The notes: generated by a model not told the origin, from the letters alone. 44,189 nucleotides of DNA from a virus (IMGVR_UViG_3300044638_006229:1-44189); one strand, 5' to 3'; positions 34,990 through 43,412 are shown, counted from the first letter of the stretch. Program-made: numbers and translations.

Positions 34990-36945
34990 TTATCCTACAG
35001 ACGAAACTCCACCTGTTTGACACAAATTAATATAGTTTTCGATAGACACAATGTTATTGTTTCTTCTCAAGAACAATATGTAAAAGCTTGCACTACCCAA
35101 TATTGAATTTGTTGTTACAACTGTATAAGTACCTGAAAATTGTCCCGATGCACCAGTGGTACACGCATAGTCTTGACCTCCGGCTGGATCTAATGTCCAC
35201 GAAATGTTAATAGTATATCCGTCTTGAGTTATAGTAGAAGGTAATGTACAGCCTGAATTTGGCAAAGCATTAACAACCGCTTTAGCAAAAGTTTTATCTG
35301 CAGATGTACCTGTTTTGTAGGCAATTGTTACTACTGTTCTGGTTTTTATCTGTGTCCAACTCTCCAACATACTTGGATTATAACTAATACACCCAAGATT
35401 ACTTGTTACAGGTGTAACCACTGGAGGTACTACCGGAGAAACCACACAAGAATTCTTATCAAAGTTAGCTATAATTTCACAATTTTGAGATTGAGGTGAA
35501 TATCCCAATGGCAAAGTCAAACTCACAGAACCCTTTGCATTAAAAGTTTTTGGTTGAAGTGTGTTTTGATAATTAGCAAGTCCAAAACCAATGCTAATTT
35601 TACGTATTCCATTCGCTGGTATAGAAAACATTCCTGATGGACTAACATCAACAGTGTTAATCAATGCGTTCAATGATGTTCCATCTAAATTGGTCCAAGT
35701 AGGACTAATGGTTGCCAACATTTCCGCATTATTGTTATTTGTTATTATGAAACTACCGCTGTGTTTTACTTGTGTAGTTGCGGTTGGGTTACAAACTGGT
35801 TGAGTATAACCATCTCCACAGTCCAAGTAACCACATCTTGGTCCTGTAAATGATATATTTGTTGGAAAATTTCCAACAGTTGCTGGTGGAGACGTACAAG
35901 AGGATGCATTTGAATCTTGTGTACCCAAAATATAAAGTGTTATTTGACCAAATGTAGATGTGTTTTCAAATGCATATTCATAATTAACATTTGTTCCACC
36001 CAAACTAGTTGCTGTAACCAAACCTGTATAAAAATATCCAAGTGATCCATCAGGTGTATTTGATTTTTGCAAAATCAATCCGTCAAATGTCAAAGTTCTA
36101 TTGTATCCTAAGTTATCTCTGTAAGATATAATAGGCAAAAGTTGTCCACTCGATTTGTATGTTGTTATATTGGGATTTTGTAACAAACTATTTAAGTTAT
36201 TTAATATGTTTGATAAATCAGTTATTTTGGTGTTTGTATATCCATTTGCAGTTTTATCACCGTTGATTTTTTGAAACAGTAGTGAACTTGCAGTAGGTAA
36301 ATCTGCAGCGGTTATTGTGTATGTATAAGTTGTATTATCCGTTACAGTACTGGCACAAGTGCCTATAAACATACTGGACGTAAATGCATTCGATAAACAA
36401 TCTTTTGATACCAATTTATAAGCTTTGGCATCTATCAAATTATAAAACAATTCGATGTTATCTCCTGATTTAGCATAAGAAAAAACTTTATTCCATCCAG
36501 AATCAACAATTGGAGTAGTAACATCGGATTTAGAATACAATGTATATTGATAAACTTTATCTTGTATGTTGTTGGTTAAAAAGTTGTTGTTTTGTATAAC
36601 GCTTGGTGAATAAATTTTAACAGTTGCTACTCCTGTAGACGCAGCTACTTTAAAAGAACTGCTTATATAAGATGCACCATAAAACTCACTAAATTTTATT
36701 GGTCTTCTATTGTCTTTGTTTATAAACCCAACTCCCAAAGCTTTTGTGATATTAATCGTACTTGAATCGGTGGTGGAATTACCAATTCTATTTTCCAATT
36801 GATAATAACTCTGTGATATAGAAAAATTACTTGATCCTGGATTATAAAAATTACTTAATAAACTATTGATAGATAAATTTTCACTATTGTTGGTTTCACT
36901 TTTAAAACTAAGCGGACCAAATCTATTTAATATATTGACAGGCAT
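34990..36945 (-). CDS. Fibre-type virion protein with Ig-like regions
   Basis: The product has 651 residues. The N-terminal 110 residues include RRPIKFSEFYGASYIS, a motif (IKFSxFYG) common near the start of adhesin-like proteins of T4-type phages. Long Ser/Thr/Asn-rich beta regions follow, with several cysteines in the last third (SSCTSPP, CGYLDCGDGY, NCEIIANFDKNSC). Pro/Val-rich linkers (VVPPVVTPVTSN) separate likely Ig-like domains. No enzyme motif or chaperone domain is seen. It is the last of four clustered fibre genes and ends just before the Hsp20 promoter. It could be a tail fibre, whisker or capsid decoration; host-recognition is inferred from the cluster. Confidence 0.78.
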   Translation of the reverse strand: MPVNILNRFGPLSFKSETNNSENLSINSLLSNFYNPGSSNFSISQSYYQLENRIGNSTTDSSTINITKALGVGFINKDNRRPIKFSEFYGASYISSSFKVAASTGVATVKIYSPSVIQNNNFLTNNIQDKVYQYTLYSKSDVTTPIVDSGWNKVFSYAKSGDNIELFYNLIDAKAYKLVSKDCLSNAFTSSMFIGTCASTVTDNTTYTYTITAADLPTASSLLFQKINGDKTANGYTNTKITDLSNILNNLNSLLQNPNITTYKSSGQLLPIISYRDNLGYNRTLTFDGLILQKSNTPDGSLGYFYTGLVTATSLGGTNVNYEYAFENTSTFGQITLYILGTQDSNASSCTSPPATVGNFPTNISFTGPRCGYLDCGDGYTQPVCNPTATTQVKHSGSFIITNNNNAEMLATISPTWTNLDGTSLNALINTVDVSPSGMFSIPANGIRKISIGFGLANYQNTLQPKTFNAKGSVSLTLPLGYSPQSQNCEIIANFDKNSCVVSPVVPPVVTPVTSNLGCISYNPSMLESWTQIKTRTVVTIAYKTGTSADKTFAKAVVNALPNSGCTLPSTITQDGYTINISWTLDPAGGQDYACTTGASGQFSGTYTVVTTNSILGSASFYILFLRRNNNIVSIENYINLCQTGGVSSVG

Positions 36946-36959
36946 ATATCCTATATATA

Positions 36960-38450
36960 TTAAGATTTAATCTTATTTTTTAGTTCTTGAACTTCTTTGT
37001 TGAGTTCTTGAATAGATTTCAACAACAGTGCTATCAATGGATTATATTTTACAACTTTGTATCCCTCAAGATTTTCCATTACCAAATCAGGATACAATTC
37101 TTCAATTTGTTGAGCAATAACTCCGAAATCTTGTTTGCCATTAGACTTCCAATTGAATTCAATTGCATTGATTTGTTCCACTTTTTTCAGTGCATTTTCA
37201 ATTGGTCTGATATTATCTTTCAGTCTTATATCAGATGTAGCGAATGTAGAAAGCGCAACTATATCACCTCTAACGTCCAATTGTCCACTTCCACTGACAC
37301 GTAATAGTTTGGTTTGTGAACTACCAGATGTAATTAAAAATACATTTGAATTTGGATTATATCCAGATGGCCATCCAGTAGACCCACTTAAATGCAAATG
37401 TAATTGAGCATTTACGTTGTCGGAACTCACTATATTTCCAACACTTAATAATCTTTGTCTGATTCCCAAAACTCCCCAACCAGATTTTCCTGATTGCCAA
37501 GTTACATCTTTGCCTGGTAAAGCTGATGTATTTACGTGAGATCCAGAATAATAAAATGCAAAATTAGCAGATGTTCTTAAATAATTGTTTGAGGTTTGTA
37601 ATCCTATACCATATATGGATTGACCCGATGAAGAATTTTGAATCAAATGTTCACCTACGACGGAAAATTGTAATGGGTTGTTTACAGTAACTCTACCTGG
37701 ACCCATACTTCCCAAATTATTAATACTACTATTTCTCACCAGATAATTAGTAGATCCTATAGCAGTGCCTGCTGTCCAGTATGTAAATTGATTTGCAGTA
37801 CCAGTGCCTGTTATGTTTCCTCCTGAATTCAAAGCATAAGAAGCGGTTTTAGCGCAACTAGCCGTACCATAAAATGCAACTTTTCTATTTGCGTTGTAAT
37901 GATTTGATGCACTAATGTAACCCTTGATGCTAGCAGAAACACTTCCTGAGAAACGTCCTCTTGAAACACCACTAAAACTACCAGTTAATTTAGAGTTTTT
38001 ACTAATCAATGAACCATATAAACTTCCACTGAAACTTCCACTAGCACTTGCTTTCTTAGTCAATATATAACCATAAAAACTACCACTCAATGATCCTGAA
38101 GTGTTGGATTTGCCTGTTGTTAGTCCTTTAAAACTGCCGGTAAAACTACCTGTATTTGTACCATTAAAGTTTCCACTAAAACTACCGGAGTGATCTCCTT
38201 GAAAACTACCAGTAAAACTACCTGTAAAAGTACCACTTAATGTTTTTGCAGATCCAGAAAAACTTCCGGTATAAGATCCTGTTACAGATGATAAAAATGT
38301 TACAACGTCCCCAAATGTGCTTTTTCTGGAATATAAATCGTTGGAAGAACCAGATTCAATTGTTAAAATTAAATCTTTAGACGTTAACGTACTGTATCGT
38401 ACCAGATCGCTAACTTTTACTTGTTGTATTAAATTACAGGTAGTTGACAT
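36960..38450 (-). CDS. Tail fibre with GSFSG repeats and self-cleaving S74 chaperone domain
   Basis: The N-terminus (QQVKVSDLVRYSTLTSKDLI, later YSRKSTFGD) is shared with the neighbouring fibre encoded at 38453-38995. Residues about 55-180 are repeats of GSFSGS/GSFTGSFKG type. The C-terminal 91 residues are an intramolecular chaperone of the peptidase S74 (endosialidase) family: SDIRLKDNIRPIENALKKVE, then FGVIAQQIEELYPDLV and a coiled-coil end QELNKEVQELKNKIK. Such domains assemble the fibre trimer and then cut themselves off; the conserved Ser-Asp is at 406-407. The mature fibre would end at residue 405. The receptor-binding part is probably residues about 200-405. Confidence 0.9.
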   Translation of the reverse strand: MSTTCNLIQQVKVSDLVRYSTLTSKDLILTIESGSSNDLYSRKSTFGDVVTFLSSVTGSYTGSFSGSAKTLSGTFTGSFTGSFQGDHSGSFSGNFNGTNTGSFTGSFKGLTTGKSNTSGSLSGSFYGYILTKKASASGSFSGSLYGSLISKNSKLTGSFSGVSRGRFSGSVSASIKGYISASNHYNANRKVAFYGTASCAKTASYALNSGGNITGTGTANQFTYWTAGTAIGSTNYLVRNSSINNLGSMGPGRVTVNNPLQFSVVGEHLIQNSSSGQSIYGIGLQTSNNYLRTSANFAFYYSGSHVNTSALPGKDVTWQSGKSGWGVLGIRQRLLSVGNIVSSDNVNAQLHLHLSGSTGWPSGYNPNSNVFLITSGSSQTKLLRVSGSGQLDVRGDIVALSTFATSDIRLKDNIRPIENALKKVEQINAIEFNWKSNGKQDFGVIAQQIEELYPDLVMENLEGYKVVKYNPLIALLLKSIQELNKEVQELKNKIKS

Positions 38451-38452
38451 AA

Positions 38453-38995
38453 TTACTTCCAGGCGTAAATTTTAAGATACCATTTGGTTGTATCGATATT
38501 ATATTGACTTATTACACTGGTGCTACTGTTATAGTCGTAAACAGTAATGCTGGTATAAGTTGGGACAATTAGTAACACAGTACTAGAACTTGAAACGATA
38601 CTGCAAATTGGTTTTGTTTGGTTATTGAAAAAAGATGTTACGTCAACTTCTTGGTTAATAACAAATCTTCCATCATTACTATTACATTTTAAAACTACTT
38701 GGACCAAAGAAGGTACAGCAGAAAATCCGTGGGAAAATGAAAGAACATTTCCAGAGGAATAATATGATATGCTATTACTATCAGTTGTGGTATTAAATAA
38801 AGAAGTGGTATATCCAGATATACCATCTGAGTTAGCATAATCTTTTAAATCAGATAAAGTGGATTTTCTAGAATATTTTGAACCACCTGTATTTTCAATA
38901 ACCATCAGTTGATCTGCATCTTTGATACTAGAATAAGTTGCTAGATCGCTGACCTTTATTAGTTGTACATTTAAACTGTTACACGGAGTTGACAT
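38453..38995 (-). CDS. Short fibre protein sharing the N-terminal docking module
   Basis: This 180-residue protein starts with the module IKVSDLATYSSIKDADQLMV...YSRKSTLSDL, nearly the same as its downstream neighbour. The remaining 110 residues form a compact beta domain (VLSFSHGFSAVPSLVQVVLK, FVINQEVDVTSFF, ending KWYLKIYAWK) like small C-terminal domains of phage appendages. It has no chaperone. The short length suggests a plug or a minor fibre occupying the same socket as its longer relatives. Two bases separate it from the next fibre gene. A TATTTATA box lies four bases before the ATG. Confidence 0.82.
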   Translation of the reverse strand: MSTPCNSLNVQLIKVSDLATYSSIKDADQLMVIENTGGSKYSRKSTLSDLKDYANSDGISGYTTSLFNTTTDSNSISYYSSGNVLSFSHGFSAVPSLVQVVLKCNSNDGRFVINQEVDVTSFFNNQTKPICSIVSSSSTVLLIVPTYTSITVYDYNSSTSVISQYNIDTTKWYLKIYAWK

Positions 38996-38999
38996 ATTT

Positions 39000-39007
39000 T
39001 ATAAATA
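39000..39007 (-). promoter_or_regulatory. TATTTATA box four bases before the start at 38995
   Basis: In gene direction: TATTTATA, AAAT, ATG. It lies in the 19-base gap between two fibre genes. Same spacing class as the boxes at 16521, 31724 and 34308. Confidence 0.35.
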
Positions 39008-39014
39008 TAAAGTA

Positions 39015-41387
39015 TTAAGAGTAAGAAGCTGCGATTCTATTAATAAGAATTTCACTACCCATCAATACGACAGAATATAGATCTCTGGATCCATTTGATG
39101 GATTGGATGCAGCTCCACTTGGCCACTTTAAAGAATTGGCAGTACTAGTGGCCCACGTAAATGATGTGCCACCGCTATTATTATAGAAATATAAATAACA
39201 CACTTTTTTCTGTGTAAGATTTACATTAAATGTTTGAGCGGCTGTAGCCGTTAGGTAAATCATATCATAATCATCAAAACTCAAATTTGTGGTTGCAGCT
39301 GCAACAGTTGCGCTCACAGTAGTATAATCTTTTTGATAATTTCCTTTGAAAGATCCTGTTATGATAGCGCTATCTGTTTTAGAAATATATGAACCATTAT
39401 CAACTTTGATGTTTCCATATGAATATATTTTACTGCCGCTGATAGATCCATATGCCCGCATATCACCGCTACTAGATACATAAAATGTATTTGAAAAACT
39501 ACTAGATCCGTATTGTACCAATATGGCAGTTTGTTTATTTTCTACACCAATAGGCGCCCCACCAACAAATTTACCAGCTAATACTGATCCAGCAACGTTA
39601 GCCGCCTGATTACTACCGCTAAACATTCTGATTTGCAACTTAGCACGTAAATACTTGTCTATAGAACCAGTTGGCTCTGCTGGAGGTTGTATGCCTATAC
39701 CAACTGAACCATCTCTTGCAGCCGAATCCGTATTAATATATGGCCAGAAGTAAAAACCATTACGCACTTGTTTCAGTGCAACCATCACTCCACCTGAATC
39801 CGATGTTCTTGTTGTAATGGTACTATTTTTAAGATGATATGATCCTGTAGTAATACTCAATGTTAAACTACCACTGGTAACAGATGATATAAACCATTGA
39901 TCTTGATTTGGATAGTTGGTTGATCTGTTTTTATTTTGTAATACAAATCCAGCTGAACTAAATATACCAGATCCTCTGTTTACTACAAAAAGATTGGACT
40001 GTGCATATTTAGCGGAAGCTGATATATAAAAATTTATTTGTCCAAACTCATTTTTATAAAATAATGGAGATGTTGTTAATCTATTGTTATCAAAGTATGG
40101 TACAGCGCTTGAACTATTCAAAGATCCTTTTAACAAATAAGAGGATGTTAGTGATGTAGTTGAAGAATCCGCAGTTATAGCATTTAAAGCATTATCCACA
40201 GTCCCAAGTACAGTTGAAGCTCTTAATGCGTATGAAGCACTAGTGGTTCTGGTAGAATAACTACTACTAATAGCTTTACTTGATGTTAATGCGTAACTAC
40301 TTGAAAAAGATGAGTATTTTTGATTGCCATTATAAGAATAACTAGATGTACCATTTACTCTTAGGTTTGACCAAACTAAATACGAAGCGGTATCTGCGGT
40401 AGTTGACATACACATACTTGAGGTTTGTGCGTAACTACTGGATAAAGATGATAGTTCTCCATTTCCATTGTAAGAATAACTAGCTGTGCCTATAAATGAT
40501 GGTGACTCAATATATACACTTGAATATACACTAGCTGCAGTAATATTGTTAAATACACTTGTACCAGTGGTAGCAGTAACATTACCTGTTAACTTGCCTT
40601 TTAAACTACCTGTGAGTGAGATATTACCACTACCAGAAAATACTCCTGAAAATCCATTTGCAGAATAAATCTTTGAACCAGATATGACATTTGGCACAGT
40701 AGTTCCAATCGGACTATTATTAATAGTTACCCCACCAATAGAACCGCCATTTATAGCTGCGTTGTCTATTTCACCATTTACAGCATATAAATTGTTATTT
40801 ACATCTACATTGTTAAATGAACTTTTACCTATACCAACCGTTACATTGCCTAGTAAACGTCCTTTTAAACTGCCTGTTATACCAATACTAGCTGTAATTT
40901 GTTCAATCTTAAAAGGTGTGTTTTCAAGATTCAATCCATTTGGATAGTCAAAAATTGTTATTTGACTATTTATAGAATTTCCAGTAAACGTAATATTGCC
41001 ACCGCCGCCAAGTGCTTGATTAACATCTATTGTTTTTGCATATATTCCCAAAAACGTTGGCGCTGATGGATTGTATCCGATAGTAAGATAATCACTTACT
41101 ATGGCTCGTTTAAATACATTGGGTATTTTCTGACTTATTACAGAATAGTTATCACCTTCAAAACTTCTAAATGAACCCGTGTATGTATTATTTGGTCCTA
41201 CAAAATTCAAGTTGTTGAATGTTGTTAGAAGATTTGCTGTTTTTTGTACAAAACTACTAACAGTAGACTTTTTTGTAGAGTTGCTACTTACATTTTGTAT
41301 GATTAAATAATCATTATTACCGATAGTACCAGCTGTTAGTGTTGGTAATTCGGGAACAGTTCTACCTTGATTGGATACTATCGCCAT
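39015..41387 (-). CDS. Long tail fibre protein, 790 residues
   Basis: The N-terminus (TVPELPTLTAGTIGNNDYLI, then NVSSNSTKKSTVSSF) is a diverged form of the docking module of the next two fibres. The shaft contains repeated units: TGSLKGRLLGNVT / TGSLKGKLTGNVT and SYSYNGN...SSSYAxTSS, the latter from a 62-base DNA repeat. Ser/Ala/Tyr-rich SYAL repeats are typical of phage appendage shafts. The C-terminal part (about 670-790) is a beta domain with VSATVAAATTNLSFDDYDMI and FTWATSTANSLKWP, resembling small appendage-tip domains. No chaperone or enzyme motif is present. It is the first gene of the fibre cluster and follows PhoH after 20 bases. Confidence 0.85.
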   Translation of the reverse strand: MAIVSNQGRTVPELPTLTAGTIGNNDYLIIQNVSSNSTKKSTVSSFVQKTANLLTTFNNLNFVGPNNTYTGSFRSFEGDNYSVISQKIPNVFKRAIVSDYLTIGYNPSAPTFLGIYAKTIDVNQALGGGGNITFTGNSINSQITIFDYPNGLNLENTPFKIEQITASIGITGSLKGRLLGNVTVGIGKSSFNNVDVNNNLYAVNGEIDNAAINGGSIGGVTINNSPIGTTVPNVISGSKIYSANGFSGVFSGSGNISLTGSLKGKLTGNVTATTGTSVFNNITAASVYSSVYIESPSFIGTASYSYNGNGELSSLSSSYAQTSSMCMSTTADTASYLVWSNLRVNGTSSYSYNGNQKYSSFSSSYALTSSKAISSSYSTRTTSASYALRASTVLGTVDNALNAITADSSTTSLTSSYLLKGSLNSSSAVPYFDNNRLTTSPLFYKNEFGQINFYISASAKYAQSNLFVVNRGSGIFSSAGFVLQNKNRSTNYPNQDQWFISSVTSGSLTLSITTGSYHLKNSTITTRTSDSGGVMVALKQVRNGFYFWPYINTDSAARDGSVGIGIQPPAEPTGSIDKYLRAKLQIRMFSGSNQAANVAGSVLAGKFVGGAPIGVENKQTAILVQYGSSSFSNTFYVSSSGDMRAYGSISGSKIYSYGNIKVDNGSYISKTDSAIITGSFKGNYQKDYTTVSATVAAATTNLSFDDYDMIYLTATAAQTFNVNLTQKKVCYLYFYNNSGGTSFTWATSTANSLKWPSGAASNPSNGSRDLYSVVLMGSEILINRIAASYS
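40291..40490. repeat. Two 62-base imperfect repeats in the long fibre gene
   Basis: The copies at 40291-40352 and 40429-40490 share most bases, both starting GCGTAACTAC and ending near TAAGAATAACTAG. They encode the SYSYNGN...SSSYA shaft unit. Such repeats allow shaft length change by recombination. Confidence 0.8.
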
Positions 41388-41407
41388 AATATATTAATAA
41401 TTATTAA

Positions 41408-42118
41408 TCACCCAACATTTTTTAGTTTTTTTAATATAAATTTTACTAAACCGCTTCTAACAATATCATCTTCATCGAATTTAAATACATAAATTCCGTT
41501 ATTTCTACTTTCTTCATCGTCAAAGATGTTCATCATTGGCACAAATCCACTTTTACCATTGATATCACTTTGATCGGGATCACCACATATAAACAACTTA
41601 CTAAATTCTCCAACACGGGTAATTAATGTGGTCAATTCTTTCTTACTCATATTCTGAGCTTCATCAGCTACAATACATTTAGCGTTCCAACTCAAACCAC
41701 GTAAGAAATTTATTGGAAAACCGTGAATACGTTCTTCTTTTTTTAACTTATCAATATCGTGTTTTGGCAATAATTCTTCTAATTTATCTATTAGTGGTTG
41801 AATGTAAGGACTCATCTTTTCATCCATTTCACCTGGTAAAAATCCCAATTTACTATCACTACTTTCTACAATACTTCTGACATATACGATTTCACTTACT
41901 CTTTTTTGGTTTATTAAATTTAAACCGGCTAACACAGATGTATATGTTTTTGAAGTTCCAGCTGGACCTGAAATGAAGACTAGTTTAGTTGTTTTATTTT
42001 GTAGTAAATTTAATAATTCAATTTGTTTTGGCGTAAGAGTTCGGTCATCAATTTTTATTGTTTCTCTAATTTTTTCGTTTTGATGAACCTTTGGGCTTGT
42101 GTCTTTTTTCTTGCTCAT
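41408..42118 (-). CDS. PhoH-like P-loop ATPase
   Basis: This is a PhoH-family ATPase of the superfamily I helicase-like group. Walker A is GPAGTSKT (51-58), Walker B is CIVADEAQNMS with Asp152/Glu153, and the conserved GFLPGEMDEKMSPYIQPL block (92-109) and FICGDPDQSDI follow. PhoH genes are widespread in marine phages; the role is uncertain, with suggestions in phosphate stress or RNA metabolism. The first about 25 residues are charged and overlap the end of the upstream gene by 53 bases. The start at 42118 is the only ATG before the conserved domain. It shares a transcript with the upstream 117-residue gene and perhaps the fibres. Confidence 0.94.
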   Translation of the reverse strand: MSKKKDTSPKVHQNEKIRETIKIDDRTLTPKQIELLNLLQNKTTKLVFISGPAGTSKTYTSVLAGLNLINQKRVSEIVYVRSIVESSDSKLGFLPGEMDEKMSPYIQPLIDKLEELLPKHDIDKLKKEERIHGFPINFLRGLSWNAKCIVADEAQNMSKKELTTLITRVGEFSKLFICGDPDQSDINGKSGFVPMMNIFDDEESRNNGIYVFKFDEDDIVRSGLVKFILKKLKNVG

Positions 42119-42419
42119 TTTTGTTGGTTAGTTGTTGTTTAATGTTTAAAACACGACCACAATGTTCATATTTCTCAGACGAAATATAATATTCGTAAAT
42201 ATTATTTAGATTATCTTCAAATGAATTGCGGTCTAATACTACTATGAAATCAGAATCTTTAAAGTTAAAGACCTCTATCGCATTCAAATTGTTGTCTACC
42301 GCATAACATATTGATGAAACAATTTGTTCCATCAATTTAATTTTATTAGATTTAATTAAACTATCCATCTGATCATAATCAGATGGCAAAGTTAATGAAG
42401 AGTACTTATCTGTCATCAT
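42066..42419 (-). CDS. Unknown protein overlapping the start of PhoH
   Basis: This 117-residue frame starts at 42419 with a second Met next to it. It is helical and acidic in its first 90 residues (MDSLIKSNKIKLMEQIVSSI, NLNAIEVFNFKDSDFIVVLD) and strongly basic at the end (NEQEKRHKPKGSSKRKN). The basic end lies in the 53-base overlap with PhoH. The gene follows a terminator by 15 bases, and no sigma70 promoter fits there. The function is unknown. The tidy domain-like N-terminus and position make it likely real, and its overlap suggests coupled translation with PhoH. Confidence 0.75.
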   Translation of the reverse strand: MMTDKYSSLTLPSDYDQMDSLIKSNKIKLMEQIVSSICYAVDNNLNAIEVFNFKDSDFIVVLDRNSFEDNLNNIYEYYISSEKYEHCGRVLNIKQQLTNKNEQEKRHKPKGSSKRKN

Positions 42420-42434
42420 ATATAAGTATATGGG

Positions 42435-42468
42435 AAAAAATAAAGACGTTACCGAAGTAACGTCTTTT
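42435..42468 (-). terminator. Terminator after the small-gene pair at 42.5-42.9 kb
   Basis: An 11-base-pair stem AAAGACGTTAC / GTAACGTCTTT closed by a CGAA/TTCG tetraloop is followed on the minus strand by a T-run. It ends the 42490-42914 transcript. The plus strand has only a short T-run, so it could work weakly in that direction. Confidence 0.88.
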
Positions 42469-42489
42469 CAGAACCAATTTGGTTAAATC

Positions 42490-42723
42490 TTACTTTTTCT
42501 TTTTCTTTTTTACTTGTTTATCAGTATCATTTTCAACCTTTTCCACTGACGAAATAGTCGAATTTAACTGTTGTAACTTTTTTGCAGAAGCATTTTTCCA
42601 AGAACGAACTGTTTCTGGAGATGCGTCCACGTATGTTTTGCTTAACTTTAATAAGTCTAGTACTTCTTTTTCTGTACTAGCCAAGTTAATTTTTTGTTTT
42701 AAGCCAAATATATTACCACTCAT
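42490..42723 (-). CDS. Small basic helical protein, 77 residues
   Basis: I do not recognise it. It has two helices (TEKEVLDLLKLSKTYVDASP, TVRSWKNASAKKLQQLNSTI) and ends in a run of seven residues KKKKKKK-like after VKKK, giving a strongly basic tail. Such a tail might contact nucleic acid. A good ribosome site (AAAGGT, six bases before the ATG) lies within the end of the upstream gene, whose stop overlaps this start by one base (TAATG). It is followed by a strong terminator. Confidence 0.75.
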   Translation of the reverse strand: MSGNIFGLKQKINLASTEKEVLDLLKLSKTYVDASPETVRSWKNASAKKLQQLNSTISSVEKVENDTDKQVKKKKKK

Positions 42724-42914
42724 TATTTACCTTTCACTTCTACAATTTCAATTTTAGAACCATCTGGCCATCGTTTAAGAATTGAAGACCAATGATCATA
42801 TTCAGTTTTAGCTTCATCCTTGGATGGATATTCCAAATCTGAAACTCGTCTGCCATCACGTAGGATTACGTACTTAATATTGTTATCCATAACACTATCA
42901 CTTTTAACTGTCAT
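42723..42914 (-). CDS. Small unknown protein, 63 residues
   Basis: This 63-residue protein is not recognised. A beta-hairpin-like start (NNIKYVILRDGRRVSDLEYP) leads into a helix (SKDEAKTEYDHWSSILKRWP) and a closing strand (GSKIEIVEVKGK), a compact alpha/beta layout. It is the first gene of a two-gene unit and has a convincing sigma70-type promoter 78-106 bases upstream. The second Met (position 9) is an alternative start. It is probably an early-expressed small phage protein. Confidence 0.75.
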   Translation of the reverse strand: MTVKSDSVMDNNIKYVILRDGRRVSDLEYPSKDEAKTEYDHWSSILKRWPDGSKIEIVEVKGK

Positions 42915-43092
42915 ACTAATTTATAATTTAATATTTAAATGTGGTAATATACTTACTAATTCTAAGATTACCAGCCTTAGAACATAATCTAATAATACAT
43001 ACAAATAGCGATTACGTCAACTTTATTTTAAAATATAAATTGAATTATAATTATCCAAAAATCAATAAACCAGATATGTATCTAAAAATATT
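42915..43092. other. Divergent intergenic region, 178 bases
   Basis: This gap separates minus- and plus-strand small genes. It holds a leftward sigma70-like promoter (42992-43020). For the rightward gene only a TATAAT at 43046-43051 without a matching -35 is seen. No hairpin or repeat is visible. Confidence 0.7.
42992..43020 (-). promoter_or_regulatory. Sigma70-like promoter for the 42723-42914 gene
   Basis: On the minus strand TTGACG (43015-43020) and TATTAT (42992-42997) are separated by exactly 17 bases. Both boxes are one base from consensus, the best match to a host-type promoter in the window. Confidence 0.75.
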
Positions 43093-43377
43093 ATGAGTGA
43101 AGTTACTAAATTTACAGAACAAGAAATGCAAGAAATCGCAATCGTTCAATCCAAATATCAACAAAAAATATTTGAACTTGGTCAATTGCAATTAGAAGAA
43201 ATTGAACTGGAACAAACAAAAACAGAATTAACTGAACGTAGATCAGCTATTCTAACAGAGTGGAAAGATATTCAAAAACTAGAAGAAAACTTACTAAATA
43301 GTCTGGCTACAAAATATGGAGACGGTAGTCTTAATTTAAAAGATGGCACATTTAAGCCATCTCCAAAAGAACAATAA
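43093..43377 (+). CDS. Coiled-coil protein on the plus strand, 94 residues
   Basis: The protein is a single long helix-rich chain: VQSKYQQKIFELGQLQLEEI, then ELEQTKTELTERRSAILTEW, with heptad spacing over residues about 8-75, and a short polar end. Similar small 'coil-containing' proteins are common in T4-like phages (recollection), with unknown function. It is one of only two plus-strand genes in the window. A strong bidirectional hairpin ends it. No Shine-Dalgarno sequence is visible before the ATG. Confidence 0.82.
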   Translation: MSEVTKFTEQEMQEIAIVQSKYQQKIFELGQLQLEEIELEQTKTELTERRSAILTEWKDIQKLEENLLNSLATKYGDGSLNLKDGTFKPSPKEQ

Positions 43378-43378
43378 T

Positions 43379-43410
43379 AAAAAAGCCGGTCTTAATTGAC
43401 CGGCTTTTTG
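43379..43410. terminator. Bidirectional terminator between converging genes
   Basis: An 11-base-pair stem AAAAGCCGGTC / GACCGGCTTTT with a six-base loop has Ts on both strands. It stands right after the plus-strand gene's stop and two bases beyond the end of the minus-strand gene at 43413. Confidence 0.9.
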
Positions 43411-43412
43411 TT

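Noticed and set aside
36987-37407. Two plus-strand frames over the S74 chaperone region
   Set aside because: They lie opposite a conserved chaperone domain and have no own signals.
3092-39007. TATAAATA on the plus strand as rightward late promoters
   Set aside because: All five would fire away from the genes they precede and into upstream genes as antisense. It is kept only as an alternative reading of the TATTTATA boxes.
36960-41387. CRISPR-like array suggested by short repeats in the fibre genes
   Set aside because: The repeats are in-frame protein repeats of varying spacing within open frames, not identical direct repeats with unique spacers.
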